Source: Eubacterium sp. (GTDB lineage: Bacteria > Bacillota > Clostridia > Lachnospirales > Lachnospiraceae). Taken from it: a stretch of DNA of 6,806 nt. The DNA is taken from the NCBI GenBank assembly GCA_017445525.1, contig JAFSTZ010000098.1, positions 1 to 6,806 of the forward strand. The letters run 5' to 3'. The position numbers and the translations under genes were made by a program. Shown here one piece after another: positions 1 to 6,018 of this stretch. The notes under the pieces are model-generated. The model was not told the origin of the DNA and did no database searches. It saw only the letters and a program-made list of their open reading frames with translations. Numbering within the stretch: the first letter of the stretch is position 1; the number at the start of each line of letters is the position of its first letter.

Positions 1-1
1 C

Positions 2-310
2 TTCGGCTGCGGTTCGTCCAGAGAGCATGCGCCCGTGTCTATCAAGGCAGCGGGAGTGAGCTGCGTGATAGCGGAGACATTTGCAAGGATCTTCTATAGA
101 AATGCTATCAACATCGGCCTTCCGATCATCGAGTGCAAGGAGGCGGCTGCCGGCATCTCTGCCGGTGATCAGGTGGAGATCGACTTTGACAGCGGTGTCA
201 TCACAAACAAGACCAAGGGCGAAACTTATCAGGGACAGGCGTTTCCTGAGTTTATGCAGAAGATCATCAAGGCGGAGGGATTGATCAACTATATCAATCA
301 GAATTCATGA
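2..310 (+). CDS. leuD: 3-isopropylmalate dehydratase small subunit, 5' truncated
   Basis: LeuD pairs with LeuC to form the aconitase-like isopropylmalate isomerase, which converts 2-isopropylmalate to 3-isopropylmalate in cytoplasmic leucine biosynthesis. The frame is open from base 2, so the gene begins upstream; 102 C-terminal residues are present, against roughly 160 for the short clostridial/archaeal-type protein. The first visible residues, [11 protein letters not shown], are the hallmark substrate-recognition loop of the small subunit. They are followed by the conserved [17 protein letters not shown] segment, the ECKEA strand, the beta-strand core ([10 protein letters not shown]) and the usual C-terminal helix ending GLINYI. 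A GTG at base 35 is an internal valine, not a start. leuC is expected just upstream but is not visible. The stop overlaps the next start (ATGA). A homoaconitase or 2-methylmalate (citraconate) dehydratase small subunit cannot be fully excluded from the C-terminal part alone. Confidence 0.93.
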   Translation, partial: FGCGSSREHAPVSIKAAGVSCVIAETFARIFYRNAINIGLPIIECKEAAAGISAGDQVEIDFDSGVITNKTKGETYQGQAFPEFMQKIIKAEGLINYINQNS

Positions 311-987
311 AAAAGAAAAAAGATGTATGGATGCCTGTCATCCTGGGTGTGGGTTTCATAGCGCTTGTAGCGGGCGTAGTTCTTTTGTTTTGTGTATGGA
401 CTCCCGGTACCGGCGAGACGATCACTTCTGTCAATAATCCCGATGTCCCGGCCACGGAGGCAGCGGATGACGGTGTGCTGAAGGACTATGAGACGGATGG
501 CTACATCAAGCTTGCAGACTACAAAACCTTCAAGACTACCGAGAAAAAGGAAGACACCGATGACTGGGCGGGTACCGTCTGGGATGATTATGTAAGTAAG
601 TGTAAAGTAGAGAAATATCCTGACGGTGCGGTTGAGGAGGCAAATGCTGATCTTCACAGGCAGTATAATGCGTTTGCGGAAGCCGCGGGTATGAAGTATA
701 CAGAGCTTCTGGACAGCTATGGAACAACCGAAGAGGACATCTATGAGCTTGCAAAAGATACCGTGAAGTCTCAGATGGCTGCGAAGACCATAGCCTACAG
801 GGAAGGTTTAAGGATTGATGAGAGCAAGGTTGACGAGCAGCTTATGCTTCTTATGGGGTACGATGAAAGCGACAAAGACGAGGATGAGGATCTCATGAAG
901 TCATATATCGATACTGTGGGAAGTCGTCCGAAGGATGATATTTATGTGCTGCTGGCAAGCGAGTATATAGTGGGCAAGCAGGAGTGA
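307..987 (+). CDS. membrane-anchored trigger-factor C-domain-like protein
   Basis: This 226-residue protein has a short Lys-rich N-terminus (KKKKD), one hydrophobic segment at about residues 9-31, and an extracytoplasmic acidic remainder. Cys29 follows Leu-Leu-Phe, which is a poor lipobox, so a membrane anchor is more likely than a lipoprotein. The mature part starts with [10 protein letters not shown] (66-75), like the entry strand of clostridial trigger-factor-like proteins. It continues with a helical region at about 104-185 ([20 protein letters not shown], then [20 protein letters not shown] and a helix ending REGLRIDE) that resembles the trigger factor C-terminal chaperone arms. The FKBP prolyl isomerase domain that normally lies between these parts is absent. 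An acidic stretch [10 protein letters not shown] lies at 186-195. The start overlaps the leuD stop (ATGA) and has no good Shine-Dalgarno sequence, so translation is probably coupled to leuD. The likely role is an extracytoplasmic folding or holdase factor; this is inference from family resemblance. Confidence 0.75.
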   Translation: MKKKKDVWMPVILGVGFIALVAGVVLLFCVWTPGTGETITSVNNPDVPATEAADDGVLKDYETDGYIKLADYKTFKTTEKKEDTDDWAGTVWDDYVSKCKVEKYPDGAVEEANADLHRQYNAFAEAAGMKYTELLDSYGTTEEDIYELAKDTVKSQMAAKTIAYREGLRIDESKVDEQLMLLMGYDESDKDEDEDLMKSYIDTVGSRPKDDIYVLLASEYIVGKQE

Positions 988-1151
988 TGTCTACGCTTAC
1001 CTGTGGATAGGTGCGGTACCGGAAATCGTAGTGTTTGTCCACGCCCAGGCCATGAATAGTGATGCAGTTATCCGGCACGATATCCGGCCGGTGGCTGCGG
1101 GTGATCAGATGAAAGCAACTGTGTGATTGTATGTAGAGAGGTGAGTCCCGG
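988..1151 (+). other. intergenic gap with possible hairpin
   Basis: These 164 bases separate two genes in an otherwise tightly packed region. No promoter with both boxes was convincing. A candidate hairpin pairs GCAG (1064-1067) with CTGC (1095-1098) and CCGGC (1072-1076) with GCCGG (1087-1091), across an unequal internal loop and with a ten-base apical loop. The palindromes CGGTACCG (1015-1022) and CCGGCCGG (1084-1091) also occur. One + strand frame is open from 971 to a TGA at 1124-1126 but has no well-placed ribosome binding site, so it is not called as a gene. No T-run follows the hairpin, so it does not look like a simple terminator. Confidence 0.3.
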
Positions 1152-1736
1152 ATGAGTGGAACGGATGAGCTTTTAGCCGGATTTAACTTTGAGAGCAGAG
1201 AGGCTTATGAAAGAGCCAAAAAAGAAGCCGAGTTTATCCGTAAGGCGGACGAAACCATGGACCTTTCGGATGGCAGGACGGCTTTAAAGCTGTACAATAA
1301 AATCACAAAAGAAAAAGCCCTATCCTCTGTGGTCGGGTATTATTTTCTGCTGGAGCTCAGAAAGGTCATCGTAGAGACGGGGGTTGCGGGAGAGAAGACT
1401 CTGGCGCCTGTGCCGATCCGCGAAGTTGCAAAGCAGGAGAATGACACTCTGGCTGATCATTCGCTGGAGGTAGAGAAATACAAGCAGTTATATGAAGGTC
1501 AGCGGACTATAAATAAAAAGTACAAGATCACCATACTTGTATGCATATTGGTTCTTGTGGCTTTTGTCATAGTGAATATAAAACTTGAATATTCGGTGTT
1601 CACATATTTTACAAATTATAAGGCTACAATGGAGTCGGAACTGGTGGATAAGTATCAGAGCTGGTCTGACGAGTTGCAGAAGCGTGAGGATGCCATCAAG
1701 GCAGGAAAAGTTGCTGATGAGGCTGAGCAGAGGTGA
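1152..1736 (+). CDS. single-pass membrane protein of unknown function, encoded ahead of a two-component system
   Basis: I do not recognise a named family beyond a resemblance to uncharacterised Lachnospiraceae proteins. The 194 residues divide into three parts. A charged, mostly helical N-terminal part (1-124) contains FESREAYERAKKEAEFIRKA and VGYYFLLELRK. One transmembrane helix follows (about 125-144, ITILVCILVLVAFVIV). The C-terminal tail of about 50 residues is helical and heptad-like (ESELVDKYQSWSDELQKRED). Lysines just before the helix (NKKYK) suggest the N-terminal part is cytoplasmic and the tail is outside. The ATG follows a good ribosome binding site (AGAGGTGA, 1137-1144, seven bases away). 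The stop lies five bases before the preferred start of the response regulator, so the three genes 1152-3966 probably form one transcript. A role as an accessory or scaffold of the kinase is possible from position only. Confidence 0.8.
   Translation: MSGTDELLAGFNFESREAYERAKKEAEFIRKADETMDLSDGRTALKLYNKITKEKALSSVVGYYFLLELRKVIVETGVAGEKTLAPVPIREVAKQENDTLADHSLEVEKYKQLYEGQRTINKKYKITILVCILVLVAFVIVNIKLEYSVFTYFTNYKATMESELVDKYQSWSDELQKREDAIKAGKVADEAEQR
1730..1735 (+). promoter_or_regulatory. ribosome binding site deciding the response regulator start
   Basis: GAGGTG sits inside the end of the upstream gene. It is six bases from the ATG at 1742 but overlaps the GTG at 1733 and lies directly against the ATG at 1736. 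Spacing therefore favours 1742, which also places the first acidic pair of the receiver at the usual residues 10-11. Confidence 0.6.
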
Positions 1737-1741
1737 TGAGC

Positions 1742-2422
1742 ATGGATGGCAATACTATACTTGTTGTTGATGATGAGAGCCGCATGAGGAAGCTCGTCAA
1801 GGACTTTCTCGTAAAACAGGATTTCAAGGTACTTGAGGCGGGAGACGGCGAGGAGGCCGTCGATATATTTTTACAGAATAAAGATATAGTTCTGGTGATA
1901 CTCGATGTGATGATGCCGAAGATGGATGGCTGGGAAACCTGCAAAGAGATCAGGCAGTACTCCAAGGTGCCCATCATCATGCTGACGGCGAGAGGTTCGG
2001 AGATGGACGAGCTGCGTGGCTTTGAGCTGGGAGTGGATGAGTACATCTCAAAGCCTTTCAGTCCCAAGATACTCGTAGCGAGAGTTCAGGCGCTGTTGAG
2101 ACGTGCGGGAGCCGGCGGAGATGAAGTGGTCAAGCTCGGTGAGATCGAGATGGATAATGCTGCCCACGAGGTGAAGATCTCCGGTAAGCTTGTGGAACTC
2201 AGCTTCAAGGAGTATGAGCTGTTGTCTTACTTTATGGAGAACAAGGGACTGGCACTCTCCAGGGAGAAGATACTGAATCACGTCTGGGATTATGATTATT
2301 TCGGCGATGCCAGAACGATAGATACCCATGTAAAGAAGTTGAGGAGCAAGATGGGGGAGTGCGGAAGCTATATCAAGACCATCTGGGGTATGGGATATAA
2401 GTTTGAGGTGCCGGAGTCATGA
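1742..2422 (+). CDS. OmpR/PhoB-family response regulator
   Basis: This cytoplasmic DNA-binding regulator is phosphorylated by the kinase encoded next to it. With the start at 1742 it has 226 residues, normal for the family; GTG 1733 and ATG 1736 are in-frame alternatives that would add three or two residues. The receiver (about 4-120) has the acidic pair Asp10-Asp11, phospho-acceptor Asp55 in LVILDVMMPKMDG, Thr82 in MLTAR, and Lys104-Pro105 in YISKPF, so all switch residues are present. A winged-helix effector domain follows (about 128-224), with LSFKEYELLSYF, the recognition-helix region DARTIDTHVKKLRSKMG and the wing IKTIWGMGYKFE. Its stop overlaps the kinase start (ATGA). Targets cannot be told from the sequence; the lipoprotein unit downstream of the kinase is a positional candidate. 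Confidence 0.95.
   Translation: MDGNTILVVDDESRMRKLVKDFLVKQDFKVLEAGDGEEAVDIFLQNKDIVLVILDVMMPKMDGWETCKEIRQYSKVPIIMLTARGSEMDELRGFELGVDEYISKPFSPKILVARVQALLRRAGAGGDEVVKLGEIEMDNAAHEVKISGKLVELSFKEYELLSYFMENKGLALSREKILNHVWDYDYFGDARTIDTHVKKLRSKMGECGSYIKTIWGMGYKFEVPES
2405..2410 (+). promoter_or_regulatory. ribosome binding site of the histidine kinase
   Basis: GAGGTG inside the last codons of the regulator lies eight bases before the kinase ATG at 2419. A second GGAG at 2413-2416 is too close to serve. This arrangement supports the ATGA-overlap start. Confidence 0.5.
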
Positions 2423-3966
2423 AGCATTCGATAAGACTCAGGTTGATCCTTATAGTTTCAGTGATGCTGGTTTTTGCCATCGTCAGTATTTTTCTTGCAA
2501 ACATCTTTCTGTTGCCGGGCTTCTATCAGAGTATGAAGCAGAAGCAGATGAGTTCCGTTTATGGTGACGTGGTTGATGTGTGTCGCGGTCTTGACTGGCA
2601 GACCATGGATGAAATGGAGCTTGAGGATGTGTACGACAGGCTGGACGGGATCTCTGCGAACCGGAGTATTTCTATATATATCATGCAGATATCGGCAGGA
2701 GAGTCCGGAAATATCGCAAGTATAAACTATGTCTATCCCACAAGCACGGAGAGGCTTAAAAATACTACCATGAACGCGATCGCGAAATATGTGCGTGCCA
2801 TGTATTTCGGCGAGGAGTTGGATGAGAACTGCGAGGAACTCAACAAGACCGAAAACTACGCCATATACAAGGTTTTTGATGATAGGATCGGATCAAACTA
2901 TATAGAGCTGACGGGAGAGCTTCCGGATAATTACTGGCTCTATATGAGAGCAAACTATACGGGTATCACGGACAATGCCTCTTTGTCAAACAGGTTTTTG
3001 ATATTTGTCGGTATCATAGTGACGTTGATAAGCATCGTCGTAATATTTTTCATGGCAAACAGATATACCAAGCCAATCCTGAAGCTGGCTGACTGGGTGC
3101 AGGAGATGCGGAGGCTTGACTTTTCATCCAGATTTACGGTTGAAAGGGCGGATGAGATAGGAATTCTCGGTGCCGGAATGAACGAGCTTTCCGAGAAACT
3201 TGAGACGACGATCTCGGAGTTCAAGACTGCAAACAACGAGCTGCAGAACGAGATAGAGAAAAAGTCCGAGCAGGAGCAGATGCGGCAGGAGTTTATCGCA
3301 AACGTGTCACATGAGCTGAAGACGCCTATCGCGCTTATACAGGGTTATGCGGAGGGACTCAAGGAGAATATAAATGAAGATCCGGAGAGCAGGGATTTTT
3401 ATTGTGAGGTGATCATCGATGAAGCAAACAAGATGAACCGCATGGTGAAAAATCTGCTCAGCCTAAATCAGCTCGAGTTCGGAGGAGGACAGGTGAAGCT
3501 TGAGCATTTTGACCTGACGGAGGTTATCGGCTCAGTTGCTGCTTCCGCACAGATCATGTTTGAGCAAAAGGACATAGAGCTTCGCTACAACGAGCCTGAG
3601 GAACACATCATGGTCTGGGCCGACGAGTATATGGTGGAGGAGGTTCTCACCAATTATATAAGCAATGCGGTGAACCACGCGGAGTGTCCGGATGACGGGA
3701 AGCCTGTCATCGAGATAAAAACCGTGGTGACCGGCGATACAGTCAGAACGAGCGTGTTTAACACCGGTGATCCGATCCCGGAAGAGGATATCGACAGGAT
3801 CTGGAGCAAGTTTTACAAGGTTGATAAGGCCAGAACCAGGGAATACGGCGGAAACGGGATAGGGCTTTCCATCGTAAAAGCGATCATGGAAGCCCATAAT
3901 CAGGCGTTTGGTGTGATAAATTATGACAATGGTGTAGAGTTTTGGTTCGAACTTTGCATAAAATGA
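2419..3966 (+). CDS. membrane sensor histidine kinase with HAMP domain
   Basis: This 515-residue kinase autophosphorylates on a histidine and passes the phosphate to the regulator encoded upstream. Order of parts: transmembrane helix about 8-33; extracellular sensor of about 157 residues (35-191) with no domain I can name; second helix about 192-213; HAMP about 214-266 (KPI and DEIG motifs); a coiled linker rich in Glu, Lys and Gln; the HisKA dimerisation domain with catalytic His298 in FIANVSHELKTPIALIQGYAEGL; and an HATPase_c domain. The HATPase has the N-box (Asn412 and Asn416 in TNYISNAVNHA), G1 (NTGDPIPEEDIDRIW), the F-box Phe465 and G2 (GGNGIGLSIVK, 477-487). All catalytic motifs are intact. 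The layout resembles VanS/PhoR/ResE-class kinases, but the sensor domain does not identify the signal. No terminator hairpin is visible just after the stop. Confidence 0.95.
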   Translation: MKHSIRLRLILIVSVMLVFAIVSIFLANIFLLPGFYQSMKQKQMSSVYGDVVDVCRGLDWQTMDEMELEDVYDRLDGISANRSISIYIMQISAGESGNIASINYVYPTSTERLKNTTMNAIAKYVRAMYFGEELDENCEELNKTENYAIYKVFDDRIGSNYIELTGELPDNYWLYMRANYTGITDNASLSNRFLIFVGIIVTLISIVVIFFMANRYTKPILKLADWVQEMRRLDFSSRFTVERADEIGILGAGMNELSEKLETTISEFKTANNELQNEIEKKSEQEQMRQEFIANVSHELKTPIALIQGYAEGLKENINEDPESRDFYCEVIIDEANKMNRMVKNLLSLNQLEFGGGQVKLEHFDLTEVIGSVAASAQIMFEQKDIELRYNEPEEHIMVWADEYMVEEVLTNYISNAVNHAECPDDGKPVIEIKTVVTGDTVRTSVFNTGDPIPEEDIDRIWSKFYKVDKARTREYGGNGIGLSIVKAIMEAHNQAFGVINYDNGVEFWFELCIK

Positions 3967-3977
3967 TATAAAAAATA

Positions 3978-4006
3978 TTGAAGTTTTGAAAAAAGTATGT
4001 TATACT
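3978..4006 (+). promoter_or_regulatory. sigma-A type promoter of the lipoprotein gene
   Basis: A -35 box TTGAAG (3978-3983) and a -10 box TATACT (4001-4006) are 17 bases apart in an A/T-rich stretch just after the kinase gene. Transcription would begin near 4012-4014, giving a leader of about 40 bases. A second TTGAAA at 3986-3991 is too close to the -10 box to be its partner. The box matches and spacing are seen directly; use by the housekeeping sigma factor is inferred. Confidence 0.72.
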
Positions 4007-4040
4007 ATAGGCATCCGTGGTATGATTTGCGGTTATGAGT

Positions 4041-4048
4041 AGGAGGAG
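4041..4048 (+). promoter_or_regulatory. ribosome binding site deciding a GTG start
   Basis: AGGAGGAG is the strongest ribosome binding site in this leader. Its AGGAGG core lies six bases before GTG 4053. It lies downstream of the in-frame ATG at 4035, which has no ribosome binding site of its own, so GTG 4053 is preferred. Confidence 0.75.
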
Positions 4049-4052
4049 AGCG

Positions 4053-4859
4053 GTGAAAAAAAGGCTATTTCATACGGTCATCGCGCTTTTTCTGGTTTTT
4101 TCGTTGACGGGTTGTGTAGAGGGACCACAGCTCAGCGAGGAGCAGGAGAATCTGGTAGCTGAGTACGCCGGAGGGGTGCTACTCAGGTATTCACATAAGT
4201 ATGATCTGAGACTTGTGGAGAATGATGTAGACGATGACGGTGTCGAGGACGGCGGTTCCGTAGTATCGGGACCTGCGGCAGATGAGCAGGAAGTTGTTAC
4301 GCCGGAAGATTTATCTGAAGAGACCCCTGCACCTGAAGTGACAGTTGCGCCGGAGGAGAGTCCTGCTGCAGAGAGCTCAATGGCACCGGAAGCCACGCCT
4401 GCACCTGATACAGAGGCTACTGAGACTCCGGAGGAGACCGAAGAGCCGACAGTGACGCTTGACGAGTTGTATGATATAGATGGATTGAGCTTTTCGTATA
4501 AGGGAGCTGAGTTCACCAAGAGATATCCGAAGGACAGTGATGATGTAGTGATCAGTCCGGATTACGGACAGATACTGTATGTGGTTTCGTTCAATATCAA
4601 GAACACATCGTCAAAGACCATCAGGGTGAACCTCACAGAAAGAGCTTTCCACTATGAACTTGATATAGGCGGTGACACGGTTCTGCCGACGATAAGCCTG
4701 CTTCCGAACGGCGGACTGAACTATCTGATGACGAGGATAGATGAGGGAGAGACAGAGGAGGCGGTTCTCATCTTCAACGTGAATAAGTCGCGTAGAACGG
4801 AAAAAGAAAAAACTCTGACTATCACAGAGGGGGATAAGTCAGTAGTGCTTGAGCTTTGA
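4053..4859 (+). CDS. lipoprotein with Pro/Glu/Thr-rich stalk and C-terminal beta domain
   Basis: This is a surface-anchored lipoprotein of 268 residues from the GTG start. The signal peptide MKKRLFHTVI... ends in the lipobox LTGC, with Cys21 as the lipidated residue. A conserved-looking helical patch follows (LSEEQENLVAEYAGGVLLRY, 27-46), a style I associate with uncharacterised Lachnospiraceae lipoproteins. Residues about 55-135 are acidic and rich in Pro, Glu, Thr and Ala (TPAPEVTVAPEESPA and similar), probably a flexible stalk across the cell wall. The C-terminal part (about 143-268) has alternating strands, including YVVSFNIKNTSSKTIRVNL, and resembles DUF4352-like immunoglobulin-fold domains. 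No catalytic motif was seen. The in-frame ATG at 4035 would put Arg-Arg-Arg before the signal and lacks a ribosome binding site. The gene has its own promoter after the two-component system and lies 70 bases before cheV. Function and any regulation by the neighbouring regulator are unknown. Confidence 0.85.
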   Translation: MKKRLFHTVIALFLVFSLTGCVEGPQLSEEQENLVAEYAGGVLLRYSHKYDLRLVENDVDDDGVEDGGSVVSGPAADEQEVVTPEDLSEETPAPEVTVAPEESPAAESSMAPEATPAPDTEATETPEETEEPTVTLDELYDIDGLSFSYKGAEFTKRYPKDSDDVVISPDYGQILYVVSFNIKNTSSKTIRVNLTERAFHYELDIGGDTVLPTISLLPNGGLNYLMTRIDEGETEEAVLIFNVNKSRRTEKEKTLTITEGDKSVVLEL

Positions 4860-4929
4860 TCGGTGCGGTCGAGGTTCGGATATAGAATTATCTTATGAAA
4901 ATACATACGTGAAAACGGAGGTAAAAATT

Positions 4930-5862
4930 ATGGCAACAGCAGAAGAAACCGGAATCCTGTTGGAAAGTGGTACCAACGAGCTTGAGCTTCTCGAGTTTAT
5001 CGTAGGTAACCAGCACTATGGTATCAACGTGGCAAAGATCAGCGAGCTTTGTCCGTATCAGGTACCTACACTGGTGCCGAACTCACATGAGTTCATCGAG
5101 GGTATTTTTATGCCACGTGAGTCGATCATCACGGTCATCGACCTGGCAAAGGCTCTTTCGATACCGCTTCATCCCGACAATGGAACGGACATGTACATCA
5201 TCACTAACTTTAACAAGTTACAGACAGCATTCCATGTACAGGAGGTTCTGGGTATCCACCGTGTTTCATGGCAGAGCATCGTAAAGCCTGACTCTACGAT
5301 TAGCAGAAACGGTGAGGGTATCGCAACCGGTATCACCAAGATAAATGGTCGCATCATCATCGTACTCGACTTCGAGAAGATCGTGACCGAGGTTAACCCT
5401 GAGACCGGTCTGAAGATATCTGAGGTTGAGGAGATGGGGGAGCGTCAGAGAAGCGACCACACCATCCTTCTTGCAGAGGATTCTCCGCTGCTGCTTGAGA
5501 TGCTTAAGAAGTGCCTGACAAAGGCAGGATATACTCATCTCGTTCCTACGACCAATGGTCTAGAGGCTTGGAACAAGCTTGATCGTATGATGAATGAGGG
5601 AGCTGTTGTAGGTAAAGATATTTCTATGGTTATCACGGATATCGAGATGCCTCAGATGGATGGTCATCACCTTACGAAGAGGATCAAGTCCGACGATCGT
5701 ATGGTGGGACTCCCGGTTGTTATCTTCTCGTCATTGGTTAACGAGGAGATGAGGAGAAAGGGCGAGAGACTCGGTGCAGATGCACAGATGTCAAAGCCTG
5801 AGATCGGAAGCCTGATAGGTGAGATAGATAAGCTTCTTGAGCCTGTCGTGAAAAAAATCTGA
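4930..5862 (+). CDS. cheV: chemotaxis protein CheV (CheW-receiver fusion)
   Basis: CheV couples chemoreceptors to the kinase CheA and helps adaptation through phosphorylation of its own receiver; it works at the cytoplasmic receptor array. From ATG 4930 it has 310 residues, normal for the family. The CheW-like domain (about 16-155) starts LELLEFIVGNQHYGINVAKI and contains PYQVPTLVPNSHEFIEGIF, ITVIDLAKAL and NGRIIIVLDFEKI. A short linker leads to the receiver (about 177-305), with Glu183-Asp184, phospho-acceptor Asp237 in MVITDIEMPQMDG, Ser267 in VVIFSSLV and Lys289-Pro290. The receiver looks fully competent. The start is chosen because GGAGG (4917-4921) lies eight bases ahead; the frame is open back to 4849 inside the lipoprotein end, but those starts lack a ribosome binding site. 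No clear promoter was found in the 70-base gap, so it may be co-transcribed with the lipoprotein. No other che genes are present. Confidence 0.95.
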   Translation: MATAEETGILLESGTNELELLEFIVGNQHYGINVAKISELCPYQVPTLVPNSHEFIEGIFMPRESIITVIDLAKALSIPLHPDNGTDMYIITNFNKLQTAFHVQEVLGIHRVSWQSIVKPDSTISRNGEGIATGITKINGRIIIVLDFEKIVTEVNPETGLKISEVEEMGERQRSDHTILLAEDSPLLLEMLKKCLTKAGYTHLVPTTNGLEAWNKLDRMMNEGAVVGKDISMVITDIEMPQMDGHHLTKRIKSDDRMVGLPVVIFSSLVNEEMRRKGERLGADAQMSKPEIGSLIGEIDKLLEPVVKKI

Positions 5863-5893
5863 GTGAGAGATACCAAATGAGTTACCCGTTTTT

Positions 5894-5912
5894 TTGCATG
5901 TATTTTTATAAT
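5894..5912 (+). promoter_or_regulatory. possible promoter element (perfect -10 box)
   Basis: A perfect TATAAT at 5907-5912 sits in a T-rich stretch after cheV, but no good -35 box lies 16-18 bases upstream (TTGCAT at 5894 is only seven bases away). If active, transcription would start near 5919, just ahead of the long hairpin, and drive the zinc-ribbon gene. The A/T richness makes a chance match quite possible. Confidence 0.3.
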
Positions 5913-5926
5913 TGACGTACATTTAG

Positions 5927-5980
5927 CTTGCACCCTGCGATCGCGGTTTGTCCGTGGTTACAGGGTGCAAGGTTTGTCTT
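5927..5980 (+). terminator. probable intrinsic terminator after cheV
   Basis: CTTGCACCCTG (5927-5937) pairs perfectly with CAGGGTGCAAG (5961-5971). After one C/A mismatch, GATCGCGG (5939-5946) pairs with CCGTGGTT (5952-5959), including G-T pairs, around a five-base loop TTTGT. The tail GTTTGTCTT continuing into TTC is T-rich but interrupted. It starts about 65 bases after the cheV stop. It fits a terminator, though the stem is long and the T-run imperfect, so a leader or stability hairpin for the next gene is also possible. Confidence 0.65.
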
Positions 5981-6006
5981 TTCTAGAGATAAAATCAACA
6001 TAGCGA

Positions 6007-6015
6007 GGAGGTGAT
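6007..6015 (+). promoter_or_regulatory. very strong ribosome binding site of the zinc-ribbon gene
   Basis: GGAGGTGAT is an extended match to the 16S rRNA 3' end, and its GGAGG core is seven bases before ATG 6019. The ATG at 6014 inside it opens a frame of only two codons (ATG ACA TGA), so 6019 is clearly the start. Confidence 0.8.
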
Positions 6016-6018
6016 GAC

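Noticed and set aside
893..1078. 61-residue frame on the - strand, with an open extension upstream across 1079-1200
   Set aside because: It overlaps the end of the trigger-factor-like gene and the start of the next gene in antisense, has no ribosome binding site, and resembles nothing I know.
971..1126. + strand open frame in the gap after the trigger-factor-like gene
   Set aside because: The only ATG or GTG starts are internal and lack a ribosome binding site; the visible peptide is not recognised. It is kept only as part of the gap finding.
4070..4519. 149-residue Ser/Val/Thr-rich frame on the - strand
   Set aside because: It is the antisense shadow of the Pro/Glu/Thr-rich lipoprotein stalk; low complexity keeps stops away.
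4849..4886. Possible promoter before cheV (TTGAGC and TATAGA)
   Set aside because: The boxes are 26 bases apart, and no alternative pair or sigma-D type motif fits in the gap.
4849..4929. 27-residue N-terminal extension of CheV
   Set aside because: It begins at TTG inside the lipoprotein gene without a ribosome binding site, whereas ATG 4930 has GGAGG at the right distance and gives the normal family length.
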